Assembly: GCA_003104975.1 (NCBI GenBank)
Contig: PQAM01000018.1
Span: forward strand, 181,049 to 245,048
Direction of reading: 5' to 3'
DNA: 64,000 nucleotides
DNA from: Candidatus Methylomirabilota bacterium
GTDB taxonomy: Bacteria > Methylomirabilota > Methylomirabilia > Methylomirabilales > Methylomirabilaceae
Part shown: positions 7,557 to 14,988 of the stretch, one piece after another
How the letters are laid out: the number at the start of each line of letters is the position of its first letter
Position numbering within the stretch: the stretch's first letter is position 1
Position numbers and translations under genes: made by a program
Notes under the pieces: model-generated
The model's database searches: none
What the model was told of the DNA's origin: nothing
What the model saw: only the letters and a program-made list of their open reading frames with translations

Positions 7557-8873
7557 TTATAGGGCGCAGGTGCGGAATCCCGCAAATACGTCGCGCCGGT
7601 CCGGGAGAAAAAAGTTGCGAAAGGTGTTGCGGACCAGGCGGGATCGGCTAGCCCACGCCCCCCCTTTCAGGACCTTGCGATAGCCGAACCAGGGCGCCGA
7701 ATATTCCTTGTATGGGGAATCGACGATGAACCCGGGAAACGGATAGAAGGGGGACGCGGTCCACTCCCAGACATTGCCGATCATCTGGCGGCAGCCAAAG
7801 GCGCTGTCACCGGCCGCGAAGGCGCCCACATCCGCACAGCCCAACATCCGCGCATCCAGGTTGGCGCGCTCGGGCATCGGGGGTTCGTCGCCCCACGGGT
7901 ATCGTCGCTTGCGGTTGGTGATACCGGTCCTGTCCGGCGTAGGCTCGGCGGCGGCGGCCATCTCCCATTCTGCCTCGGTGGGAAGACGCCGACCCGCCCA
8001 CTGACAGTAGGCCTCCGCCTCATACCAGTTGACGTAGATAACAGGTGCGTGCGGTTCGAGCGGCACAAAGAGATCGAAATGACGCCGCAACCAGCCGCTC
8101 TGTCCGCGATACCAATAGAGCGGGTGCTGTACTCCTGTCTTGGTACGCCAGACCCATCCCTGGGGACTCCAGAGCTCGCGTCGACAATAGCCTCGATCGT
8201 TTACGAAGTCGGCGAACTCGTGGTTGGTAACGGGGGCCTTGGCGATTCTGAATGACGCCATCTGGACCGGATGCGCCCATTTTTCATTGTCAAAGACAAA
8301 GGGGAGATCGGGTGTGGCGCCCAGTTGAAAGATTCCCCCGGGTAACTCAGCGTCCCCAGGCAACGGCCCGCCACCGATATCGCCAACACCCGACAGCTCT
8401 TCGGCAGCCGTGAGCTTCGGAACGGGGTATTCGAGGGTCTGCCGCATATAGGTGAAGGCCTCTCCATGCATATCCTCGTGCAAGACCGCGAGCAGATGCA
8501 GATAGGTCTCCTCGGCGTCGGGTTGATGCGCATCGAGGCGGCCAAGCACCGCCTCTAGTACCCGGGCTTTGTAAGCCACGGTCGCCTCTCGACCAGGGAG
8601 CGGCAGCGCCCACCGGTCGCAGTGATCGACCTTGAACGAATCATAGAGATTCTCTGCACCCTCCAGTAGAAACTTGCTCGAACCGAGGATTCGCAGGAGA
8701 AACACATCGTAGAAGAAGGCGGCATGTCCGAGTTCCCAGAGGAACGGATTGACGACGTCCGTGTGCGGGACCGTCAGTTGTGTGTCCGCCAGATCGTGAA
8801 CCAGCTCAATGGTCCGTTCATGGGCGTCGGTCACCATCTGGGCAAGCTGAGAGGCGGGAATGGCAGTCGGCAT
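7557..8873 (-). CDS. EgtB-like iron-dependent C-S (or C-Se) bond-forming enzyme
   Basis: A 438-aa protein with an N-terminal DinB-like four-helix domain and a C-terminal formylglycine-generating-enzyme fold, the architecture of EgtB (ergothioneine) and SenA (selenoneine). The iron ligands are visible: WELGHAAFF and the HxxxHxE motif in HEDMHGEAF. The FGE part shows VNWYEAEAYCQWAGRRLPTE, GNVWEWT and the terminal GFRTC. ATG 8873 has AAGGAG 7 nt upstream. Neither EgtD nor a SenB-type selenosugar synthase lies nearby, so which product is made cannot be decided. The gene diverges from the adenine deaminase gene. Confidence 0.85.
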   Translation of the reverse strand: MPTAIPASQLAQMVTDAHERTIELVHDLADTQLTVPHTDVVNPFLWELGHAAFFYDVFLLRILGSSKFLLEGAENLYDSFKVDHCDRWALPLPGREATVAYKARVLEAVLGRLDAHQPDAEETYLHLLAVLHEDMHGEAFTYMRQTLEYPVPKLTAAEELSGVGDIGGGPLPGDAELPGGIFQLGATPDLPFVFDNEKWAHPVQMASFRIAKAPVTNHEFADFVNDRGYCRRELWSPQGWVWRTKTGVQHPLYWYRGQSGWLRRHFDLFVPLEPHAPVIYVNWYEAEAYCQWAGRRLPTEAEWEMAAAAEPTPDRTGITNRKRRYPWGDEPPMPERANLDARMLGCADVGAFAAGDSAFGCRQMIGNVWEWTASPFYPFPGFIVDSPYKEYSAPWFGYRKVLKGGAWASRSRLVRNTFRNFFLPDRRDVFAGFRTCAL

Positions 8874-9064
8874 CTGACTCTCCTTATTTTCAGCAAAGGC
8901 GCCGTGCTTTACCCGCGCGGAGGGTCGCGCTTGCCGCGAATTATAAGCCCACATTCAGGAGCGGGCAAGCATTCATTGAAAGGTATGGACATGGGCGATA
9001 GGTGGTGTATCCTGTCGGTGAGTAGGTACACATCACGAGGGTATAACTTGCACAGAAGGCCGAG

Positions 9065-10093
9065 ATGACGATGACGGACGACCTGGGACCATTCATTCGT
9101 GATCTTCCGAAGGCTGAGTTGCATGTGCACATCGAGGGCACACTGGAACCCGAGCTGCTGTGCGAGATGGCCGGACGCAACGGGACCCTCCTTCGGTTCC
9201 GCACGGTGGAGGAGTTGCGCAACGCGTATCACTTTCGCAGCCTTCAATCGTTCCTGGATATCTACTACGAAGGGACTCGGGCGTTACGGACCGAGCGGGA
9301 CTTCTTTGAGCTGACCTGGACCTATCTTGAGCGTGCGGCGCAACAGTCTATTCGACATACAGAAATCTTCTTTGATCCTCAGGCCCATACGGATCGGGGC
9401 ATCCTGTTCGAGATGATCATTACAGGTATCCATCGTGCCCTCGAAGAGGCCATCCCGAGATTCGGCATCTCTTCAAAGCTCATCATGTGCTTCCTCCGCC
9501 ACTTGGGTGACGAGGCGGCAATGCACACCCTCGAGGCCTCGCTTCCCTTCAAAGACTGGATTGTGGCTGTCGGATTAGACTCGTCGGAGCTGAATTATCC
9601 TCCCGATAAGTTCGTCGAGGTGTTTGCTCGGGCCAGGGCGGAAGGGTATCTGACCGTTGCCCATGCGGGGGAAGAGGGTCCCCCGGACTATATCCGGCAG
9701 GCGCTTGACCTGCTCCATGTGTCGCGAATCGACCATGGCGTCAGGTGCCTTGAGGATCCCGCGCTGGTTCAGCGACTGATCAGAGAAAGAATTCCTCTTA
9801 CGGTGTGCCCCCTCTCAAACGTCAAGCTCTGCGTCTTCAAGTCACTGGAGGATCATAATCTCAAGACGTTGTTGGACCTCGGATTGTGCGTCACCGTCAA
9901 TTCCGACGATCCTGCCTACTTCGGCGGCTACCTCACCGAGAACCTCCTCGCTTCACAACAGGCGCTGCGACTCACCCGGCATGATCTCTACACGCTTGCC
10001 AGGAACGCCTTTGAAGCAAGCTTCTTGAGCGCCGAGGAGAAAGCGCGCCTTATCGCTGAACTTGACCGCTTTATGGCAGCGCATCCTGATTAA
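9065..10093 (+). CDS. Adenine deaminase (adenosine deaminase-like amidohydrolase)
   Basis: A 342-aa zinc enzyme that would hydrolyse adenine to hypoxanthine. Metal and catalytic motifs are present in order: HVHIEG near residue 19, [15 protein letters not shown] and [12 protein letters not shown]. The sequence [14 protein letters not shown] and the HAGEEGP segment are typical of the Aah1-like adenine deaminase branch rather than of adenosine deaminase. It is a single-gene unit ahead of a toxin-antitoxin pair and is the only purine-salvage gene near here; guaB and guaA lie 44 kb away. Confidence 0.85.
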   Translation: MTMTDDLGPFIRDLPKAELHVHIEGTLEPELLCEMAGRNGTLLRFRTVEELRNAYHFRSLQSFLDIYYEGTRALRTERDFFELTWTYLERAAQQSIRHTEIFFDPQAHTDRGILFEMIITGIHRALEEAIPRFGISSKLIMCFLRHLGDEAAMHTLEASLPFKDWIVAVGLDSSELNYPPDKFVEVFARARAEGYLTVAHAGEEGPPDYIRQALDLLHVSRIDHGVRCLEDPALVQRLIRERIPLTVCPLSNVKLCVFKSLEDHNLKTLLDLGLCVTVNSDDPAYFGGYLTENLLASQQALRLTRHDLYTLARNAFEASFLSAEEKARLIAELDRFMAAHPD

Positions 10094-10297
10094 GCCTCTT
10101 GGGTGGCTGATGCTTTCCTGTGATACATTTCAAGCCTTTTCCAGCCAACAGGTTGCCTACATCACGAAATCAGGCCGCGAAGTCCCGATCTATGCGATAC
10201 GGGATTCCCGTCACTAAGTCGGGCCGAGGAGCTGAGAACAAGGGGGGTCGAGCGACCGCTAAGTCCACCGCTGCTCCTGGGCGGCAGGAACGGGGTG

Positions 10298-10326
10298 TTG
10301 ACAGGATTCCGCGTTCTGGCTATATT
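10298..10326 (+). promoter_or_regulatory. Sigma-70 promoter for the Phd/MazF pair
   Basis: TTGACA (10298-10303), a 17-bp spacer and TATATT (10321-10326) give a near-consensus promoter, with the expected transcript start about 25 bp before the antitoxin ATG. Confidence 0.75.
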
Positions 10327-10355
10327 TGTGGCTAGATTGAAGAGGAGGGTAGACT

Positions 10356-10583
10356 ATGCGATTTGCCAGCGTTGCGGAGGTCAAGAACCGGTTGTCTGAG
10401 TACTTAGCCCAGGCCAGAAAAAAGGACGAGCCGATCATCGTCACTCACCACGGCAAACCGTATGCCCTGATCCAACCGATTTCGGAGCAAGACCTGGAAG
10501 GGCTTGAGTGGAAGCATCTGGCGGAGGAGCGCCTGCGTACCGCCTGGGAAGGGGAGGAGGATGCCCTCTACGACTACCTATAA
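10356..10583 (+). CDS. Phd/YefM-family antitoxin
   Basis: A 75-aa protein with the Phd N-terminal fold (FASVAEVKNRLSEYLAQ, then PIIVTHHGKPYALIQP) and an acidic, probably disordered C-terminus that would wrap the toxin. AGGAGGG precedes the ATG. Its last 23 bp overlap the toxin gene, so the two are translationally coupled. It probably represses its own promoter at 10298-10326. Confidence 0.88.
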   Translation: MRFASVAEVKNRLSEYLAQARKKDEPIIVTHHGKPYALIQPISEQDLEGLEWKHLAEERLRTAWEGEEDALYDYL

Positions 10584-10920
10584 GCGAGGTCAGGTTGTTG
10601 TTGTGAACGTCCCCTTTTCGGATCAGTCCGGCGTTAAACCTCGGCCGGCCGTGGTCGTCAGCACCGACGCCTTCCACCGAGTCCTGTCTGATTTGGTTAT
10701 CTGTCCTATCAGCAGTCAGCCTCAATACCATCGCCGTCCCAGCCCGGGTGATTACCCTCTCCAGGAATGGCGCAGCGCAGGCCTGCACCATCCGAGCACC
10801 GTTCGGATCTGTAAAGTGCTTTCGGTGGATAAGCGGATCTTGAAGAGGATTTTGGGGTCCTTATCCCACGAAGACCTGGCGGGCGTTGAGGCGAGTTTGC
10901 GCCAGGCATTTGGTCTATAG
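10561..10920 (+). CDS. MazF/PemK-type mRNA interferase toxin
   Basis: A 119-aa toxin of the MazF fold, expected to cut mRNA at short sites. It shows YKRGQVVVVNVPFSDQSG, KPRPAVVVST, the LVICPISSQ strand and STVRICKVLSVDK, all typical of the family. I start it at ATG 10561, inside the antitoxin frame; an upstream in-frame start would place antitoxin-overlapping sequence in the toxin. A Phd-type antitoxin beside MazF is a less common pairing than MazE-MazF, though known among mixed type II modules. Confidence 0.88.
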   Translation: MPSTTTYKRGQVVVVNVPFSDQSGVKPRPAVVVSTDAFHRVLSDLVICPISSQPQYHRRPSPGDYPLQEWRSAGLHHPSTVRICKVLSVDKRILKRILGSLSHEDLAGVEASLRQAFGL

Positions 10921-10942
10921 CGTGTCGTGAAGGGAGGACACC

Positions 10943-11251
10943 ATGATTGTCACGGCCAACAGGGTCCCGATTACGAAGGGATATGAGCGGGAGTTTGAGA
11001 AGCGGTTTGAGCAACGCCTTGGCGCGGTTGATCGGGCGCCAGGATTTATCCGCAACGAGATCCTGCGGCCCATCGAAGGCGATTGCTATGTTGTCATGAC
11101 CTATTGGGAGAGCCAAGAGGCGTTCGAGGCCTGGGTTCAGAGCGAATCGTTCAAGCAGGCCCATGCCAACCCGGCGCCCAAGGAGATGTTCGCAGGTCGG
11201 AGCCAGCTCGAAATGCACGAGGTCATCCTGATTTCAGAGAAAAAACCATAG
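10943..11251 (+). CDS. ABM-fold (antibiotic biosynthesis monooxygenase/IsdG-like) protein
   Basis: A 102-aa single-domain protein with IVTANRVPITKGYEREFEKR, a GFIRNEILRP segment and YWESQEAFEAWVQSESF, the usual pattern of the dimeric alpha-beta barrel family. GGAGG precedes ATG 10943. Members include haem-degrading monooxygenases and quinone-acting enzymes; nothing here fixes the substrate. It starts 22 bp after the toxin gene, so it may be read from the same promoter. Confidence 0.8.
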   Translation: MIVTANRVPITKGYEREFEKRFEQRLGAVDRAPGFIRNEILRPIEGDCYVVMTYWESQEAFEAWVQSESFKQAHANPAPKEMFAGRSQLEMHEVILISEKKP

Positions 11252-11265
11252 CCGGCGGCGCGCCC

Positions 11266-12159
11266 ATGGAGATGAATGTCCAGACCTTGCACCCCCTCAC
11301 CTTCATCCTCTCCGCACCCAGAGGGTACCCGCGTGGGGGAGAGGAGTCCTTTACTATTAACCCCTCGCCCCCTTCGGGGGGAGAGGGCGAGGGTGAGGGG
11401 GACTTTCACGCGAAGCGAACGATTGTCGGGGTCATTCCGGCACGGCTTGCTTCGACAAGGCTGCCCGGCAAGGTCCTCCGGCCGATCTGTGGCCGACCGA
11501 TGCTGCATCACGTCTTTGCGCGCGCCGGCCGATGCGGATTATTGGATGATTTGATAGTGGCGACCGATGCGAAGGAGGTATACGACTACTGCGTCTGCAA
11601 TCGAATGAAGGTCTGCATGACCGGCGCGACCCATATTTCCGGAACCGATCGAATCCATGAGGTGATGCAGTCGTTACCGGCCGATATCTATGTCAATATC
11701 CAGGGCGACGAACCGATGATCAGGCCGGGCCACCTTGAGGCCCTCTTGCAACCGTTCCTGAACGATGCAGCCGTCCAGGTCAGTACGCTGAAAACCCCGA
11801 TTACGGCGGACCAGGCGCACAATCCCAATTGCGTCAAGGTGGTGACGGACGTGGACGGAAGGGCCCTCTACTTCTCCCGCGCCGCCATCCCCTACAACCG
11901 GGACGAGACCACCGAGGCTCGCTACTTCAAACACCTCGGCCTCTACGCGTATACGCGATCGGCGCTCGACCGCTTTCACCGGCTCCCACCATCCCCCCTG
12001 GAACAGACCGAGAAGCTTGAGCAGCTTCGGTTCCTGGAGCATGGCATCCCAATCCAAGTCGCCGAAACTCCGTACGACACCATCGGAGTGGATACCGAAG
12101 ACGATCTGTTGCTGGTCGAGCAGTATTTGCGAAACCTTGATCCCCCAGAGCACATCTAA
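11266..12159 (+). CDS. kdsB: 3-deoxy-manno-octulosonate cytidylyltransferase-like (CMP-KDO synthetase)
   Basis: It activates KDO with CTP for lipopolysaccharide core assembly. From about 11420 the protein is a full KdsB: TIVGVIPARLASTRLPGKVL, GRPMLHHV, ISGTDRIHEV, VNIQGDEPMI and GVDTEDDL. The only in-frame ATG starts (11266, 11272) precede a dispersed inverted repeat (11291-11400), so if they are used the enzyme carries about 50 extra N-terminal residues encoded by the repeat. No in-frame ATG or GTG with a ribosome site is visible at the normal KdsB start, so either the extension is real or a rare start codon is used. Confidence 0.85.
   Translation: MEMNVQTLHPLTFILSAPRGYPRGGEESFTINPSPPSGGEGEGEGDFHAKRTIVGVIPARLASTRLPGKVLRPICGRPMLHHVFARAGRCGLLDDLIVATDAKEVYDYCVCNRMKVCMTGATHISGTDRIHEVMQSLPADIYVNIQGDEPMIRPGHLEALLQPFLNDAAVQVSTLKTPITADQAHNPNCVKVVTDVDGRALYFSRAAIPYNRDETTEARYFKHLGLYAYTRSALDRFHRLPPSPLEQTEKLEQLRFLEHGIPIQVAETPYDTIGVDTEDDLLLVEQYLRNLDPPEHI
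11291..11400. repeat. Dispersed inverted repeat with CCCCTCACC/GGTGAGGGG ends
   Basis: The left arm is CCCCCTCACCTTCATCCTCT and the right arm ends GGGCGAGGGTGAGGGG. Related copies stand before the Sco-like gene (17283-17376) and before aroE (34608-34700). Here the copy is read as the N-terminus of the KdsB-like frame. Confidence 0.75.
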
Positions 12160-12568
12160 ACAACCGCTACGCCTTATCGCTTGTCTCCCTGGCTATAAAC
12201 GCCTCTCTCGCCGCCGCGCAAGATCGCATGTTGTGCTCGCATGCGCCACTGGCGCCGCGGGCAGCGCGGCGATGCATCTCGCTTACACTGAGCATGATCT
12301 CGCCTCAAGGATCTCCCCTCCCCCAATTCAAGGATTTACCTGATTGCCCTCGTCTTGGTCTGTAGCGTAGCCTTTTGAGACAAATGCACCGAATTAGGAT
12401 GCAATGGACCTAGGATATGAGGCTAATGCTTCTTGGTAGACCCAAAGCGCCGACGTAGATTTTCTTTACGACTCGATGTATGCCGGCGAGTCTGAGCAAC
12501 CGGAAGAGCCCCGATTCTAAGCATGAACCATTACGATCTCGAAGGAGAAAGGAAGGAGGAGCCATCAC
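12160..12568. other. Gene-free interval before the cupredoxin gene
   Basis: I see no coding frame with family features, no repeat and no convincing promoter in these 409 bp. The last 30 bp hold GGAGAAAGGAAGGAGGAG, a strong ribosome site for the gene at 12569. Confidence 0.5.
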
Positions 12569-14461
12569 ATGAAAATCTTCAGTAGGTCCAGGGAAAGTAT
12601 GCTTATAGCCATTACCTTAGTCCTCGGCTTTTTCGCGACGACCCGCGCTGCAGGTCCCAAAGAATATAGAGGCACAATGTTCCTGACTGATGAGCCCGGC
12701 AACTGGTTCAAAAATGAGGACTCCGGAACTCCGGTCACAATTGTGAATGTCGGTGACAGGGTACAGTTCGACAGAAACACTCAGACCGGGACCAAGCACA
12801 CCGTCACCCTGTTAATCAAGCCCACCGGCTCCACCCTGGAGGTTGACCAGGATCATGCCGGCAACGGCAATGTAGGAGCCAGGTTCGACCGTCCCGGGGT
12901 CTTCCTTTTCATCTGCAAGGTTCATCCGTATATGACAGGCGTCGTTGCCGTGAGGGCCATCAGGGACGACGATACCAGCATTCCAGATGTCACGGCCCAG
13001 GAGTTGCCCTTTATCGGACATCTCGGCGTAAACTCCCTGCCTGCCGGTGATGTGCTCAGCGTCTTAACCACCATCGCCCCTGACGATACCACCAAGGCGG
13101 CCAAGTGGGACATCATTTCGCCCGCGAACCAGCTTATACCGGCTGTCGCTGGGGTGGGCGAAGTCTGGGTGGATACGCAGTTCGAGCGCGTCCCCGGCCA
13201 GGTGGATGACCATGGCTTTCTGAAGCCCGGCACTATTACGGTGGTGAATGTGGACAGCTCAGCCACGCCTTTTACAGTGGAAAGAGACATCAACGGCCTT
13301 GCCGTCAGGCCTGGGCAGTGGAACAACCCGCACAATATGTGGACCAATACCAGGCTGGACACTGTCTATAACACCAACTGGTTCAGCCAGACGATCAACA
13401 AGATCGACCGTGCCAGCGGCAGTATCCTGAATACCATCGTCACGGGTCAGGCGCCTACGCATATCGTGACGATTCCCAACGAGGCTTCTCCGCAGTTTGG
13501 TATTCTGACCAACCCGCTCAGCGCGGCAAACGACATCGTCAAGGTGAGAGACCGGGGCAACCTCAAAGTGGTTGACCATTTCCCCACCGGTGTCGGGCGC
13601 AACCATCCACATGGCCACTGGATTACTGCCGACGGAACGAAGATCGTCGTTCCAAATGTTTTTAAGGGCTTGGGCGTGGCAGGCTCCATTTCAATCCTTG
13701 ATGCCGAAAACGGGGCGATACTGACAGAGATATCCCACCAAACGCTGGGGCTGGAATCGGCCCTGTTAGCGCCCATCGCCGCGGGAATCCAGGGCAACAA
13801 CAAGGCGTATGTGTCCAACGCCGTCAGCGGTCAGGTGAGCGTGATAGACCTGACTACCCGGCAGATCATCAAGAATATCCCGGTGACTTTAAAGCCGAAC
13901 GGTCAACTGGGCGGCAGTATATTGGACACCCTCCAAGTACCTATCCAGCCACCGGTGAGCCCTGACGGCCGATTTGTCGGCGTCGCGGTGCTCTCCCTGA
14001 CCACCGTGGGGCGCGCTCCCACCGGTTCACCCGACCATGTGGCCATCATTGACACGGCCACCGACCAAGTGGTCGCCTTCCTCGGCACCGTCGCCACCGT
14101 GGACAAAGGCGCCGGCACACATGGCGCGAACTGGGGCGCAAAGCTGGGTGGGGGCTACTACCTGTATGTAGCCAACCAGTTTGCCAACTTCATGACCATC
14201 ATCGACCCAGACCCGGACGCCAATCCCGCGACTGCTGACGCCGCGGTAGTCGGACGGATACGTTTGGCAAACGCGAGTGTCGGCGCCGGGGTAACCGATG
14301 GCGTTGGCGGACAAGGTATCAAACCGATACCCAACATGTACGACGGATGGATTCAGGATACCGTCGCCCTTTCAGGCACGGGGCAACTCTCCGCCGAGGT
14401 GGAGGGATGGATAGCGCAACTGATCCCATGCCAACGTAACCCCAGTTCTCCTGGTTGCTAG
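12569..14461 (+). CDS. Secreted cupredoxin-YVTN beta-propeller fusion protein
   Basis: A 630-aa exported protein. Residues 1-28 form a signal peptide (LIAITLVLGFFATTRA). Residues about 30-135 are a cupredoxin domain: a His in GTKHTVTLL, then Cys116, His119 and Met122 in FICKVHPYM, a plausible type 1 copper set. The rest is a propeller of YVTN-like blades (NPHNMWTNTRLDTVYNTNWF, SRQI-type strands, AFLGTVATVDKG, GGYYLYVANQFANFMTIIDP). Such fusions are likely periplasmic electron carriers or metal-oxidising partners. A perfect hairpin follows the stop, and the multicopper oxidase gene starts about 530 bp later, with a Sco-type chaperone after it. Confidence 0.8.
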   Translation: MKIFSRSRESMLIAITLVLGFFATTRAAGPKEYRGTMFLTDEPGNWFKNEDSGTPVTIVNVGDRVQFDRNTQTGTKHTVTLLIKPTGSTLEVDQDHAGNGNVGARFDRPGVFLFICKVHPYMTGVVAVRAIRDDDTSIPDVTAQELPFIGHLGVNSLPAGDVLSVLTTIAPDDTTKAAKWDIISPANQLIPAVAGVGEVWVDTQFERVPGQVDDHGFLKPGTITVVNVDSSATPFTVERDINGLAVRPGQWNNPHNMWTNTRLDTVYNTNWFSQTINKIDRASGSILNTIVTGQAPTHIVTIPNEASPQFGILTNPLSAANDIVKVRDRGNLKVVDHFPTGVGRNHPHGHWITADGTKIVVPNVFKGLGVAGSISILDAENGAILTEISHQTLGLESALLAPIAAGIQGNNKAYVSNAVSGQVSVIDLTTRQIIKNIPVTLKPNGQLGGSILDTLQVPIQPPVSPDGRFVGVAVLSLTTVGRAPTGSPDHVAIIDTATDQVVAFLGTVATVDKGAGTHGANWGAKLGGGYYLYVANQFANFMTIIDPDPDANPATADAAVVGRIRLANASVGAGVTDGVGGQGIKPIPNMYDGWIQDTVALSGTGQLSAEVEGWIAQLIPCQRNPSSPGC

Positions 14462-14475
14462 GTCCGCACGGCGGA

Positions 14476-14520
14476 CTCCACACGAGGGGCGGGCGTGTAA
14501 AACCCGCCCCTCGTGTGGAG
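14476..14520 (+). terminator. Perfect 18-bp hairpin after the cupredoxin gene
   Basis: The arms CTCCACACGAGGGGCGGG (14476-14493) and its exact complement (14503-14520) are separated by a 9-nt loop. There is no T-run after the stem, so it may act as an mRNA 3' stabiliser or processing site rather than a standard intrinsic terminator. Confidence 0.6.
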
Positions 14521-14988
14521 CAGTATTTCCGAGAAGCTGATGCCTCAGAGCGTGGCAGGAGCTCAGCGAGATCGTAGGCCTGGCCAAGCTCCTGCCCACC
14601 TGCGTCAGTCCCTCCCTGAAACCCCATGCCGTATAAATCCCCTCGGGCCAATACAGACAAATACCAATAAACTCTCCCGTCATAATCCGTCAAAAAACCC
14701 ATACCTTCGCCAATAGTCGTTCGTGTTCTCACGCATCATCTTAAAGATGTAAGCCGATGACCAAGATGCTGCATAAGATGCTGAGAGACGAATACTGACT
14801 GTACGTCGCTTTTGTAGGGCAAACTTTGACAACGCGGGATGAAACATTTGACACATCAATCAGTGTTTCGCCGACTGTTCTTGAGCCATTAAAGAACTAT
14901 GTATGGAGTAGAGGCTGAGTTGGCCTGACTGAAGAGAACTGAAGATGGCGACGTATAGAAGCGATATAACTCAGAAAGAGGAACGGCC
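14521..14988. other. Gene-free interval before the multicopper oxidase
   Basis: No recognisable gene. Two copies of TTTGACA (near 14825 and 14848) could be -35 elements but have no good -10 partner. The AT content rises toward the oxidase start, and the AGAGGAACGGCC just before 14989 gives a moderate ribosome site. Confidence 0.4.

Noticed and set aside
14319..14732. A 137-codon minus-strand frame after the cupredoxin gene
   Set aside because: It crosses the hairpin and the end of the plus-strand gene, and shows no family motif.
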